DNA of 64,000 nucleotides from Pseudomonadales bacterium. GTDB taxonomy: Bacteria; Pseudomonadota; Gammaproteobacteria; Pseudomonadales; Azotimanducaceae. How positions within the stretch are numbered: the first letter of the stretch is position 1; every line of letters begins with the position of its first letter. A program made the translations under genes and the position numbers. The stretch spans positions 229,985 through 293,984 of the forward strand of contig JAHCAL010000005.1 of the NCBI GenBank assembly GCA_019634925.1, given 5' to 3'. Below the pieces are notes generated by a model, which was not told the origin of the DNA, did no database searches, and saw only the letters and a program-made list of their open reading frames with translations. Shown here piece after piece: positions 26,076 through 37,313 of this stretch.

Positions 26076-28273
26076 CCACAACGCCCGACGCGCTGGTCCT
26101 CACGCCCCTGCGCCTGTTCAGCGCGCCGCCCCTGAGCGGCACGCTGCCGGTCGATCCACGGTTCGTCCCGGACGGGCGCGCCATCGCCTTCCTGCGCGTG
26201 GCGGACGACGACCGCGAACGCATGGATCTCTGGCGCTACGAGCTCGCGACCGGCACGAGCCGGCTGTGGGTGTCCGGTGCGCGCCTGGTCGCCCCGTCCG
26301 AGGCGCCGTCGGGTGCTGCGACCGACGCGGAAAAAGCGGAACGGGAGCGGCGCCGCCAGTTCAGTCGGGGCATCACCCGCTACCAGTTCTGCAGCTCAGG
26401 CGCCCGATTGCTGCTGCCGGTGGACGGCGCCGCGTACGTCCTCGAACTCGCCGACGACCTGTTGCGTCGCGTGACGCCGCCCGGCACGCGCCAGACCGAC
26501 ATCCGCTTCGCGCCGGGCGGCGAGCGCCTGAGTTACGTGCGCGACGGCAACCTGTACCTGCTCGACGTGGCCACCGGGTCCGAACGGGCGCTGACGCACG
26601 ACGGCGGGGCAACCGTGAGCTACGGCATCGCCGAGTTCATCGCCCAGGAGGAAATGCACCGCTTCGACGGACACTGGTGGTCGCCGGACGGCCGCTGCAT
26701 TGCCTATACCCGGGTCGACGAAAGCCCGGTCGCGCCGAGCGAGCGCTACGAAATCGATGCGGATGCGATCCGGGTGGTCCAGCAGCGCTACCCCTATGCG
26801 GGTGCGGCCAACGCCGCCGTGACCCTGCACGTGCACGACCTCGACAGCGGCAGGACCCACGATCTGGCGTGGCAGAGCGCCCCCGACGACTACCTGGCGC
26901 GGGTCGACTGGTGGGGTACACGCGTCGTGGTACAGGCGCAGTCCCGCGACCAGCGGCGCCTCGATGTCGCTGCCATCGATGCCCGGACCGGTTCGCGCGA
27001 AGTGCTCCTGAGCGAATCCGCCGGAACTGCGTCGACGGGTCACTGGATCAACCTGCACGACAACCTGCGACCGCTCGACGATCATGCCCTGCTGTGGACA
27101 TCGGAACGCGACGGCCATGCACACCTGTACCGTTTCTCGAACGGCAGCCTCGAGCAGCTCACCGCAGGCGAAGGCCGGATCAGCCGGATCCTGTGGGCGG
27201 ACCCGAGGCAGGCGCTGGTGCTCGGCTGGTTCGACGATCCCACCGAGCAGCACGTGTACTCGGTCACGATCGGCTCGGGCCCGCCCGGGCGCCCGACCCG
27301 GCTGACCGCAGCACCGGGCTGGCACGAGGTCGTGGCGAGCCCGGACGGCACCCGCCTGCTCGACCGGCACACCGCGCTCGACAGTCCAGGCAGCCTCGGC
27401 GTCATCGAACGGCTGCGCGACACGGACCCGGTCCGCCACGCCATCGCCGCGGAACGCATCGAGCCGGGGCATCCGTATCACCCCTTCCTCGCGCGTCATG
27501 CGACGCCACGACTCGGTACGCTCGCTGCCGAGGACGGGCAGCGCCTGTATTTTCGGCTCACGCGGCCGACGGGCGGCCAGCCGCCGTCGAACGGTTACCC
27601 GGTGATCGTGAACGTCTATGGCGGGCCCGGGGTGCAGCGGGTCCGCAACGAATGGAGCCCGCTGCTGCTGCAGCTGCTGGCCGGCCACGGTTACGCGGTC
27701 CTCGAACTCGACAATCGCGGCAGCGGCTATCGCTGCCCACGCTTCGAGGCACCGATCCGCGGCCTGCTCGGCGACGTCGAAGTGCGTGACCAGCTGCGCG
27801 GCGTCGAATTCCTGCAGAGCCTCGACTGGGTCGACCCGACTCGCATCGGCGTGATGGGCCACAGCTATGGCGGCTACATGGCCCTGCTCTGCCTGCTCAA
27901 GGCACCGGGCATCGTTCGGGCCGCCGTCGCCACGGCGCCGGTGACCGACTGGACTTTGTATGACACCCACTACACGGAACGCTACCTCGGCACACCCGCC
28001 GACAACGCGGCCGGCTACGCCGCGAGCAGCGTGGAGCCCTACCTGGACGGTCTGGACCTGGACGGGCTGGCCGGGCGCCTCCTGCTGGTCCACGGCATGG
28101 CCGACGACAACGTGCTGTACACGCACAGCACACGGCTCTACCGGGCGCTGCAGCGGCGCCTGCTGCCTTTCGAGATGATGGCTTACCCGGGCGCCAAGCA
28201 CGCCCTGCAGGAGCCCGACGTCTCGATCCACCGGTTCAACCTGATTCTGGATTTCTTCGGACGGACGCTATGA
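26072..28273 (+). CDS. Dipeptidyl peptidase IV-like S9 serine peptidase
   Basis: This 733-residue peptidase has an N-terminal beta-propeller (about 40-470) and a C-terminal alpha/beta-hydrolase domain. The catalytic triad is readable: Ser598 in 'GHSYGGY', Asp678 in 'HGMADDN' and His710 in 'PGAKHAL', with spacing close to human DPP4. The paired Glu193-Glu194 ('IAQEEMHRF') that hold the substrate amino terminus are present, which argues for true dipeptidyl peptidase activity on X-Pro peptides. There is no obvious signal peptide. ATGA overlaps with pepQ upstream and a GNAT gene downstream imply one coupled transcript. Confidence 0.92.
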   Translation: MTTTPDALVLTPLRLFSAPPLSGTLPVDPRFVPDGRAIAFLRVADDDRERMDLWRYELATGTSRLWVSGARLVAPSEAPSGAATDAEKAERERRRQFSRGITRYQFCSSGARLLLPVDGAAYVLELADDLLRRVTPPGTRQTDIRFAPGGERLSYVRDGNLYLLDVATGSERALTHDGGATVSYGIAEFIAQEEMHRFDGHWWSPDGRCIAYTRVDESPVAPSERYEIDADAIRVVQQRYPYAGAANAAVTLHVHDLDSGRTHDLAWQSAPDDYLARVDWWGTRVVVQAQSRDQRRLDVAAIDARTGSREVLLSESAGTASTGHWINLHDNLRPLDDHALLWTSERDGHAHLYRFSNGSLEQLTAGEGRISRILWADPRQALVLGWFDDPTEQHVYSVTIGSGPPGRPTRLTAAPGWHEVVASPDGTRLLDRHTALDSPGSLGVIERLRDTDPVRHAIAAERIEPGHPYHPFLARHATPRLGTLAAEDGQRLYFRLTRPTGGQPPSNGYPVIVNVYGGPGVQRVRNEWSPLLLQLLAGHGYAVLELDNRGSGYRCPRFEAPIRGLLGDVEVRDQLRGVEFLQSLDWVDPTRIGVMGHSYGGYMALLCLLKAPGIVRAAVATAPVTDWTLYDTHYTERYLGTPADNAAGYAASSVEPYLDGLDLDGLAGRLLLVHGMADDNVLYTHSTRLYRALQRRLLPFEMMAYPGAKHALQEPDVSIHRFNLILDFFGRTL

Positions 28274-28728
28274 CCCCGCGCATCGAAGTACGCCCTGCCA
28301 GCCACGCCGACCACGGACTGCTGGTCGAATTCAATCTCGCCATGGCGCGCGAGAGCGAAGACAAGGGTCTCGATCCCGAGCGGCTCGCGCGCGGCGTCGC
28401 GAACCTGCTCGACATGCCCGCGGACGGGTTCTACCTGGTCGCCGAAGTCGCCGGCCAGCCGGCCGGCAGCCTGATGGTCACCTACGAGTGGAGCGACTGG
28501 CGCAACGGCAGGTTCTGGTGGATCCAGAGTGTCTACGTGGCGCCCGCGTGGCGTCGACGCGGGGTCTACCGCGCCCTGCACGAACGGGTACGTGAGCTGG
28601 CGCGGGCCGACGGCCGGGCGTGCGGTATCCGCCTGTACGTGGAACGCGACAACCGCGGCGCGATGGCGACCTATACCGCGCTCGGCATGCAGGAAACCCA
28701 CTATCGCCTCTACGAAGAGGAGTTCTGA
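28270..28728 (+). CDS. GNAT family N-acetyltransferase
   Basis: This 152-residue protein has the GNAT acetyl-CoA-binding motif A in 'IQSVYVAPAWRRRGVYRALH' and a C-terminal 'RDNRGAMATYTALGM' typical of motif B. The acceptor is unknown. It overlaps the DPP-IV gene by ATGA and is the last gene of that operon. Its 3' end overlaps the 3' end of tatD on the opposite strand by 19 bp. Confidence 0.88.
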   Translation: MTPRIEVRPASHADHGLLVEFNLAMARESEDKGLDPERLARGVANLLDMPADGFYLVAEVAGQPAGSLMVTYEWSDWRNGRFWWIQSVYVAPAWRRRGVYRALHERVRELARADGRACGIRLYVERDNRGAMATYTALGMQETHYRLYEEEF

Positions 28729-29504
28729 TCCGCGAAATCCGTCGTACGGGCGAACAGCCGGTGGAAGTTGCGCGTGGTCTGTTCGGCGAGGCGCTCCGGC
28801 GTCACCCCGCGCAGGCCCGCGACGAACGCCGCGGTGTCCGCGACCCACGCCGGCTCGTTGCGGCGCCCGCGGTGCGGAACCGGGGCGAGCCACGGACAGT
28901 CGGTTTCCACCAGCAGCCGGTCCTCCGGAACCCGGCGCGCCACCTCGCGCACGTTCTCGCCGTTGCGGAAGGTCACGATGCCGGAGATCGAGACGTAGTA
29001 GCCGAGCGCGATGGCGGCTTCCGCGAGCGCCCAGGACTCGGTGAAGCAATGCAGCACGCCGACGACACCCCGGTGTTCCTCGAGCAGGGCCAGCGTGTCG
29101 GCCTCCGCGGCGCGGGTGTGGATGACGACCGGCAGGTTCGTGCGCGCCGCCAGGTCCAACTGCCAGGCGAAGCAGGCCCGCTGGCGCGCCTGGCCTGCCG
29201 GCGCCTGCTCGTGGAAGTAATCGAGCCCCATTTCGCCGAGCGCCACGACCCGCGGGTGCCGGTACCGGTCCAGGATCCAGTCCGGGTCGGTCGCGGACGC
29301 GTCGGGATGCTGTCCGACCGTGCCCCAGACGTCATCGTGTGCCTCGGCCAGCGCCAGGACGTCGTCGATGCCGGACGCGTCCACACCGATGCACAGGAAG
29401 CCGTGCACACCTCGGGCGCGGGCTGCCGCGAGCGCACCCGCAGGGTTCTCGAGCATGTTGAGATGGCAGTGGGAGTCGACGAGCACCGGGACCGGGCCCG
29501 TCAC
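28710..29504 (-). CDS. tatD: TatD family metal-dependent hydrolase
   Basis: This 264-residue TIM-barrel protein has metal-binding His12-x-His14 in 'VDSHCHLN', Glu in 'GEMGLDYF', His in 'VIHTRAAEADT', His in 'LHCFTE' and Asp in 'ETDCPWLAP'. TatD-family proteins are metal-dependent DNases/hydrolases. The GTG start (29504) overlaps the PilZ-gene stop as GTGA; an ATG inside the pilZ end is out of frame. The holB-pilZ-tatD order is conserved in many gammaproteobacteria. Confidence 0.92.
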   Translation of the reverse strand: MTGPVPVLVDSHCHLNMLENPAGALAAARARGVHGFLCIGVDASGIDDVLALAEAHDDVWGTVGQHPDASATDPDWILDRYRHPRVVALGEMGLDYFHEQAPAGQARQRACFAWQLDLAARTNLPVVIHTRAAEADTLALLEEHRGVVGVLHCFTESWALAEAAIALGYYVSISGIVTFRNGENVREVARRVPEDRLLVETDCPWLAPVPHRGRRNEPAWVADTAAFVAGLRGVTPERLAEQTTRNFHRLFARTTDFADQNSSS

Positions 29505-29851
29505 ATCGTGTGGGTGTGGCGATCCGATTGCAGCGCGCCCGCCAGGTAGGTCTCGATCTTGGCCCGCGCGGTATCGTCCTGATCGGTGAACTGCACGCCG
29601 ATGCCGGCGACGCGCGCGCCTTGGGCCCCTTTCGGCGTAATCCAGACGACCGTGCCGGCGACCGGGATCTTCTCCGCCTCGTCCATGAGGTTCAGCAACA
29701 TGAACACTTCGTCCCCCAGCTGGTAGTCCTTCTTGGTGGGAATGAACAGACCGCCGTTGCGCACGAACGGCATGTAGGCCGCGTACAGGACCGCCTTGTC
29801 CTTGATCGCGAGCGAGAGGATACCGTTGCGGGCTCCGCGGATTGCATTCAT
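29501..29851 (-). CDS. pilZ: PilZ domain protein
   Basis: This 116-residue protein resembles the type IV pilus factor PilZ of Pseudomonas, encoded at the same place between holB and tatD. It has 'RNGGLFIPT' and 'GIGVQFTDQD' but not the full RxxxR...DxSxxG c-di-GMP-binding signature, as in the founding PilZ, which does not bind c-di-GMP. The likely role is pilus assembly through protein contacts. No pilus genes are in the window. Confidence 0.88.
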   Translation of the reverse strand: MNAIRGARNGILSLAIKDKAVLYAAYMPFVRNGGLFIPTKKDYQLGDEVFMLLNLMDEAEKIPVAGTVVWITPKGAQGARVAGIGVQFTDQDDTARAKIETYLAGALQSDRHTHTM

Positions 29852-29983
29852 GTCGGTCTGGCGTCCCTTCCGGCCGGAGGATCTTCGCGCGGCGAGGCGT
29901 CATTGCCTCGACCTAGCCTCGACCCGGCTCCGACATCTTCGGGAGCGGCAGCCGACGTGTCAATGAACGCGCCGTGACACCGT

Positions 29984-32526
<2,543 letters not shown>

Positions 32527-32530
<4 letters not shown>

Positions 32531-33762
32531 ACCTGGCGGAAGATCAGCGTACCGTTGGTACCGCCGAAGCCGAAGGAGTTGCTGAGGCCCGCCCGTACGC
32601 GGCCCTGCCGTGCCACGTTCGGCACGTAGTCGAGGTCGCAGCCTTCGCCTGGGTGCTCGAGATTGATGGTCGGCGGCAGTACCTGGTCGCGAATGGCCAG
32701 AATCGTGAAGATCGCCTCGACCGCTCCGGCTGCGCCCAGCAGGTGGCCGACCATGGACTTCGACGAGCTCACCGCGACGCGGGTATCGGCACCGAACACC
32801 TGCTTGATCGCCTTGGTTTCCGCCACGTCGCCGAGCGGCGTGGAGGTCCCGTGCGCGTTGATGTAGTCGACCTCCGCGGCGGTGAGCCCAGCATCGGTGA
32901 GCGCGTTGCGCATCGAGGCGACGGCCCCCTCGCCGTTCTCGGCGGGGCTCGTGATGTGGAATGCGTCGCCGCTCATGCCAAAGCCGACCAGTTCGCAGTA
33001 GATCTTCGCGCCACGCGCGCGCGCGCGCTCGTACTCTTCGAGCACCAGCACTCCGGCGCCGTCGCCGAGCAGGAAGCCGTCGCGGTCACGGTCCCAGGGC
33101 CGGCTCGCCCGCTCAGGTTCGTCGTTGCGAGTCGACAGCGCCTTCATCGAACCGAACGCCGCAACCGTGATCGGCGATGTCGCCTGCTCGGCGCCACCCA
33201 CCACCATCACGTCCACTTCGCCGTACTGAATGAGCCGTGCACCGAGCCCGATGTTGTGGGTGCCGGTGGTGCAGGCCGTGACGACCGCGAGGTTCGGTCC
33301 CTTGTAGCCGTAACGGATCGACAGGTTTCCCGAGATCATGTTGATCACGCTGCCGGGTACGAAGAACGGCGAAACCCTGCGCGGGCCGCTCTTCTGGAGG
33401 ATGCTGTGGGTCTCCTCGATCGTGTTGATGCCGCCGATGCCGCTCCCGACCGACACGCCGTAGCGATGGCCGTCCTCGGGGTGGTCGGGCAGGCCCGCGT
33501 CCGCGATCGCCTCGATGCCGGCTGCCATGCCGTACTGGATGAATGGGTCGATGCGGCGCAGTTCCTTCCGGTCCATGATCGCGGACGGGTCGAAATTCTT
33601 GACCATCGCCGCGATCCGCACCGGATACTCGGACGTATCGAAGGTCTCGATGAGTCCGGCACCGCTCTTGCCCGCGAGCGCCGCGGCCCAGCTGGTCGGC
33701 ACGTCGTTGCCGATCGGCGACAGCATGCCGAGACCGGTCACCACCACTCTACGCCTGCTCAT
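32527..33762 (-). CDS. fabF: 3-oxoacyl-[ACP] synthase II
   Basis: This 411-residue condensing enzyme has the Cys-His-His triad: Cys164 in '[11 protein letters not shown]', His in '[11 protein letters not shown]' and His in '[11 protein letters not shown]'. It extends acyl-ACP chains in type II fatty acid synthesis. The start at 33762 matches the family N terminus '[10 protein letters not shown]'; a 19-codon open extension upstream is not conserved. A 213-bp gap with a terminator separates it from acpP, so it may have its own promoter. Confidence 0.95.
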
Positions 33763-33773
33763 GACTATGCTCT

Positions 33774-33799
33774 CCCCAGACCCTCTGACCCCAGACCCT
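33774..33799 (-). repeat. 11-bp repeat (15-bp period) upstream of fabF
   Basis: CCCCAGACCCT occurs at 33774-33784 and 33789-33799 (plus-strand reading). On the coding strand this gives two AGGGTCTGGGG copies 11 and 26 nt upstream of the fabF ATG. The nearer copy runs into a purine-rich GGGGAGAG that could be the ribosome-binding site. Confidence 0.75.
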
Positions 33800-33905
33800 T
33801 TCCGCCGGTGCCGCCCCACGCCATGGGCGCCCGCGTCCCGGGCTCGTCACGACCTGTAGACCAACGCGGGATCCACACGGGACAAATGCGGGACCAACGC
33901 GGCGC

Positions 33906-33940
33906 AAAAAAAAGCCGCACTTCCCGGTGGACAGTGCGGC
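33906..33940 (-). terminator. Intrinsic terminator after acpP
   Basis: In the leftward direction a perfect 7-bp GC-rich stem (33934-33940 / 33914-33920) with a 13-nt loop is followed by eight T residues (33906-33913 read on the minus strand). It lies 36 bp after the acpP stop. This is the clearest Rho-independent terminator in the window and should produce a short, abundant acpP mRNA. Confidence 0.92.
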
Positions 33941-33975
33941 CCGCTCGTTCACGGTCCGGCGCGACGACGACCGTC

Positions 33976-34209
33976 TTACTGGTGCGCGAGGATGTAATCG
34001 ATGGCTTCCTTGACCGTCGTGATCTTTTCGGCTTCTTCGTCGGGAATCTCGGTCTCGAACTCTTCTTCGAGCGCCATGACGAGTTCAACGGTGTCCAGCG
34101 AGTCAGCGCCGAGGTCTTCGACGAAGGAAGCGTCGTCCTTCACTTCGTCTTCTTTGACTCCGAGTTGCTCACAAATGAGTTTTCTAACACGTTCTTCTAC
34201 GCTGCTCAT
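33976..34209 (-). CDS. acpP: Acyl carrier protein
   Basis: This 77-residue acidic protein carries 4'-phosphopantetheine on Ser37 in '[12 protein letters not shown]' and holds growing acyl chains for the Fab enzymes and lipid A synthesis. Length and sequence are nearly canonical. The start at 34209 gives the typical 'MSSVEERV' N terminus, with GGGAG upstream. It has its own strong promoter and terminator, so it can be transcribed apart from fabG and fabF. Confidence 0.97.
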   Translation of the reverse strand: MSSVEERVRKLICEQLGVKEDEVKDDASFVEDLGADSLDTVELVMALEEEFETEIPDEEAEKITTVKEAIDYILAHQ

Positions 34210-34256
34210 GCTGCGATGGTCTCCCAATCCGATTCCTGGGGTGCAGGGCGAGGCGC

Positions 34257-34285
34257 ATTCTATAGAGGGCGCATACCCAATTCAA
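34257..34285 (-). promoter_or_regulatory. Sigma-70-type promoter for acpP
   Basis: On the minus strand, TTGAAT (34285-34280) and TAGAAT (34262-34257) are separated by exactly 17 bp. They lie 48 bp before the acpP ATG in an AT-richer stretch. Both hexamers match the consensus at five or four positions. It fits independent high-level expression of acpP. Confidence 0.75.
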
Positions 34286-34359
34286 GCAAGGGTCCTGTTT
34301 GCGGATCCTTGACTAAGCCTATGTTTTTCAGGCCGATTCTGCTCTTCGAGCGCACGCGA

Positions 34360-35115
34360 TCAGGCCATGTACAGGCCTCCATTGACTGGTATGGTGGCCC
34401 CGGTGATGTACCCTGCGGCGTCACTGACCAGGAATGCAACGGCGTGGGCGACCTCTTCAGCGGACCCCATCCGGCCGAGCGGGATGCGCTCCATCATCTG
34501 CGCCGCCTGGGACTCCGTGAGCGCTGCTGTCATGTCAGTTTCGATGAATCCGGGGGCAACCGCGTTGACGGTGATGGCCCGCGATGCGAGTTCCTGCGCG
34601 AGCGAGCGGGTGAACCCTTCGATGCCCGCCTTGCTCGCGACGTAGTTGGTCTGGCCGGCATTGCCCATCCGGGCCACCACGGAACTGAGGTTGACGATCC
34701 GGCCGAAACGCGCCTTCATCATGGCGCGCAGGGCCGGCTTGACCACCCGGTACAGCCCGCCCAGATTGGTCTCCACGACGGCCTGCCACTCATCTTCCTT
34801 CATGCGCAGCAGCAGATTGTCGCGTGTGACGCCGGCGTTGTTGACCAGCACGGCCGGGAGGCCGGGTCCGGCTTCGAGCGCCGCGTACAGCGCGTCGACC
34901 GAGGCCTGCGCTTCCACCCGCAGAACCGCACCCTGGCCGGAAGCGCCGAGCGCGGCGCCGAGCACGGCCGCGCCTTCGGACGTGGTGGCCGTACCGACGA
35001 CATGGAACCCCTCGGCGGCCAGGCGGGTGGCGATCGCAAGGCCGATGCCCCGGGAGGCGCCCGTCACGAGTGCGACCCGCCGCTCGATGCCGATCTGCCT
35101 GCCGAGTTCACTCAT
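34360..35115 (-). CDS. fabG: 3-oxoacyl-[ACP] reductase
   Basis: This 251-residue SDR enzyme has 'TGASRGIGLAIA' (about 18-29), 'NNAGVTRDNLLLRM', Ser in 'NLSSVVARMG', Tyr/Lys in 'NYVASKAG', and the C-terminal 'TGATIPVNGGLYM'. These are FabG hallmarks. It reduces 3-oxoacyl-ACP with NADPH. The N terminus overlaps fabD by 8 bp. The frame extends far upstream through fabD without a stop, but the ATG at 35115 gives the right length. Confidence 0.95.
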   Translation of the reverse strand: MSELGRQIGIERRVALVTGASRGIGLAIATRLAAEGFHVVGTATTSEGAAVLGAALGASGQGAVLRVEAQASVDALYAALEAGPGLPAVLVNNAGVTRDNLLLRMKEDEWQAVVETNLGGLYRVVKPALRAMMKARFGRIVNLSSVVARMGNAGQTNYVASKAGIEGFTRSLAQELASRAITVNAVAPGFIETDMTAALTESQAAQMMERIPLGRMGSAEEVAHAVAFLVSDAAGYITGATIPVNGGLYMA

Positions 35116-36046
35116 GCGGGACACCCTCCGCGGCGAGTGCGGCCTGCAGGCCTTCGGCGGAACCCAGCGAATGAACGTCGACGTTCTTGTCGATCCGTTT
35201 GACCAGGCCGGCGAGCACCCGACCCGGGCCGCACTCGACGATGCGCGCAACACCCAACCCGACCATGGTCTGCACACAGCCGGTCCAGAGTACCGGCTGG
35301 GAGATCTGCCGCAGCAGACGGTCGCGGATTTCGTCGACCGATGCGCTGACACGGGCATCGACGTTCTGCACCACCGGGATCGAAGGCGCGGCTATATTCA
35401 CCCGAGCGAGGTCGGCGGCAAAGGCTTCCTGGGCGGGACGCATGAGCGCACAGTGGAACGGTCCACTCACGGGAAGCGCCGTCGCGCGGCGCGCGCCGAG
35501 CGCCTTGCAGCGTTCGATCGCGAGATCGACGGCAGCTGCCGCGCCGGCGATCACCACCTGCCCCGGCGCGTTGTAATTGGCTGCGGAAACCACGCCCGCA
35601 ATCTCCGCGCAGGCGGCCTCGACCGCGGCGTCCTCGAGCCCCAGGATTGCCGCCATCGCGCCCTCCCCCTGCGGCACCGCGGCCTGCATGAGCTGTCCGC
35701 GCCGATGCACCAGCCGCACCGCATCGGCGAAGCCGAGCGCATCCGCACATACCAGTGCGGAGTATTCGCCGAGGCTGTGGCCGGCCACGGCAGCGGGTCG
35801 CGCGCCGCCGGATTCGAGCCAGACCCGCCAGACCGCGACGCTGGCAGCGAGCAGCGCGGGCTGGGTGATCTCGGTACGGACGAGTTCGGCATCCGGACCT
35901 TCCGCGACGATACGCCAGAGTGGCTTCCCGATGGCTTCACCGGCTTCCTCGATCGTCGCCGCGACGATCGGATGATGCGCGGCGAGATCGCCCAGCATCC
36001 CGACGCTCTGCGATCCCTGCCCGGGAAACACGAACCCCAAACCCAT
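35108..36046 (-). CDS. fabD: Malonyl-CoA:ACP transacylase
   Basis: This 312-residue enzyme has the nucleophile Ser91 in 'AGHSLGEYSAL', 'FVFPGQGSQ' at the N terminus and 'GPFHCALM' with the catalytic His. It loads malonyl groups onto ACP. It lies between plsX (70 bp upstream) and fabG (8-bp overlap). The 70-bp gap contains no gene, so fabH is absent from its E. coli location between plsX and fabD. Confidence 0.96.
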   Translation of the reverse strand: MGLGFVFPGQGSQSVGMLGDLAAHHPIVAATIEEAGEAIGKPLWRIVAEGPDAELVRTEITQPALLAASVAVWRVWLESGGARPAAVAGHSLGEYSALVCADALGFADAVRLVHRRGQLMQAAVPQGEGAMAAILGLEDAAVEAACAEIAGVVSAANYNAPGQVVIAGAAAAVDLAIERCKALGARRATALPVSGPFHCALMRPAQEAFAADLARVNIAAPSIPVVQNVDARVSASVDEIRDRLLRQISQPVLWTGCVQTMVGLGVARIVECGPGRVLAGLVKRIDKNVDVHSLGSAEGLQAALAAEGVPHE

Positions 36047-36116
36047 CGTCCTCTCCTGTTCCCTGCGTGATTCTTGTTTGCGGTGCCCGGTCTACCTGCC
36101 GCATCCGAGCGCCAGC

Positions 36117-37112
36117 TCAATCCGCGAAGCGCAGCGCCAGCTGTCCCAGCAGGTCGCCCTGCACCTCGCGGATCGCCTGTCCGATGGCGCTCTCGAAGCC
36201 CTCGGCGTCCGCGCTGCCGTGACTCTTGACAACGATGCCGCGGAGTCCGACCAGGCTCGCGCCATTGTAACGCTGGGGGTTCATCTCGCGCCGCAGCGCT
36301 TCGAGCCTGCCCCGTGCCAGCGCCATGCCGGCCTGCTCGATCAGCCCCAGACTCTCGAACCAGCGCCGCAGCAGCTGGCCTGCCATCCATGCCGCACCTT
36401 CGATCGACTTGAGCGCGATATTGCCAGCGAATCCGTCGGTCACCACCACGTCGGCCTCGTCGCGAAACAGCCGGTTGCCCTCGATGTAGCCGACGAACGC
36501 CAGCCGGGACTCCGCGGCCAGCAGCGCCGCGGCGGCATGCAGGACCGGCGGACCCTTGCCGGTTTCGGTCCCGATGTTGAGCAGCGCCACGCGCGGCGGG
36601 TGCATGCATCCGGACGCCTGCGCTACCGCACTCCCCATATGTGCGAACTGCACCAGTTGCGCGGCATCACACGCGAGGTTCGCGCCCAGGTCGAGCATCC
36701 AGAACGGTCCGGCGCTCCCCTGCAGGGCCTTGCAGATGGCGGGGCGGCGAATGCCCGGCATCTGCCCGATGACGTGACGCGCCAGCGCCATCAGCGCCGC
36801 GGTGTCACCACCACTGACGACCGCGTCCGCCCGCCCTTCGCGCACGCATTCCAGTGCGAGTCGCAGCGATGCCCGCGTTCGGTGACGCAGGATGGTCGCC
36901 AGGCTGTCGCCTTGCTCGATGCGCTCTTCCGTGTGGATGATCTCGGGGCGGCCTGCCGGGTCACTGGCAGCGAGTACCGGCTCGATGGCGCGCCGGTCGC
37001 CGACCAGGGTGATGTCGGCCGCGCGCGCGGCGGCCAGCGCAGCAGCGACGGTGACGTCGACACCGCCATCGCCGCCCATGGCGTCAATGGCGATGCGCGG
37101 CCGCGGCGCCAA
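36117..37112 (-). CDS. plsX: Phosphate acyltransferase PlsX
   Basis: This 331-residue enzyme makes acyl-phosphate from acyl-ACP for phospholipid synthesis. Family signatures are 'IAIDAMGGDGG' at the N terminus, 'VVSGGDTAALM', 'LLNIGTETGKG' and 'VTDGFAGNIALKS'. The only start that keeps the conserved N terminus is a TTG at 37112, 9 bp after the rpmF stop. That suggests translation by re-initiation after rpmF, because no strong ribosome-binding sequence precedes it. Confidence 0.94.
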   Translation of the reverse strand: MAPRPRIAIDAMGGDGGVDVTVAAALAAARAADITLVGDRRAIEPVLAASDPAGRPEIIHTEERIEQGDSLATILRHRTRASLRLALECVREGRADAVVSGGDTAALMALARHVIGQMPGIRRPAICKALQGSAGPFWMLDLGANLACDAAQLVQFAHMGSAVAQASGCMHPPRVALLNIGTETGKGPPVLHAAAALLAAESRLAFVGYIEGNRLFRDEADVVVTDGFAGNIALKSIEGAAWMAGQLLRRWFESLGLIEQAGMALARGRLEALRREMNPQRYNGASLVGLRGIVVKSHGSADAEGFESAIGQAIREVQGDLLGQLALRFAD

Positions 37113-37121
37113 CGCCGTCGG

Positions 37122-37298
37122 TCAGTCGCGGCTTTCGACGACCTTCTTGCCCCGATAGAAACCGTCCGCGGTCACGTGGTGGCGGCGGTGCGTTTCGCCC
37201 GACGTGGGGTCGATCGAGAGCGCTGGCCCGGTGAGCGCGTCATGCGAGCGTCGCATGTCGCGGCGGGACCTGGATTTCTTGTTCTGCTGAACAGCCAT
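37122..37298 (-). CDS. rpmF: 50S ribosomal protein L32
   Basis: This 58-residue protein has an N terminus, '[20 protein letters not shown]', that is almost identical to E. coli L32. The middle '[19 protein letters not shown]' and end '[11 protein letters not shown]' also match. It lacks the Cys pairs of zinc-binding L32 forms, as usual in gammaproteobacteria. An AGGAGG-type sequence (rc of CCTCCT at 37302-37307 region) precedes the ATG. The yceD-rpmF-plsX order is conserved. Confidence 0.97.
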   Translation of the reverse strand: MAVQQNKKSRSRRDMRRSHDALTGPALSIDPTSGETHRRHHVTADGFYRGKKVVESRD

Positions 37299-37313
37299 GT
37301 GGCCTCCTGAGGT

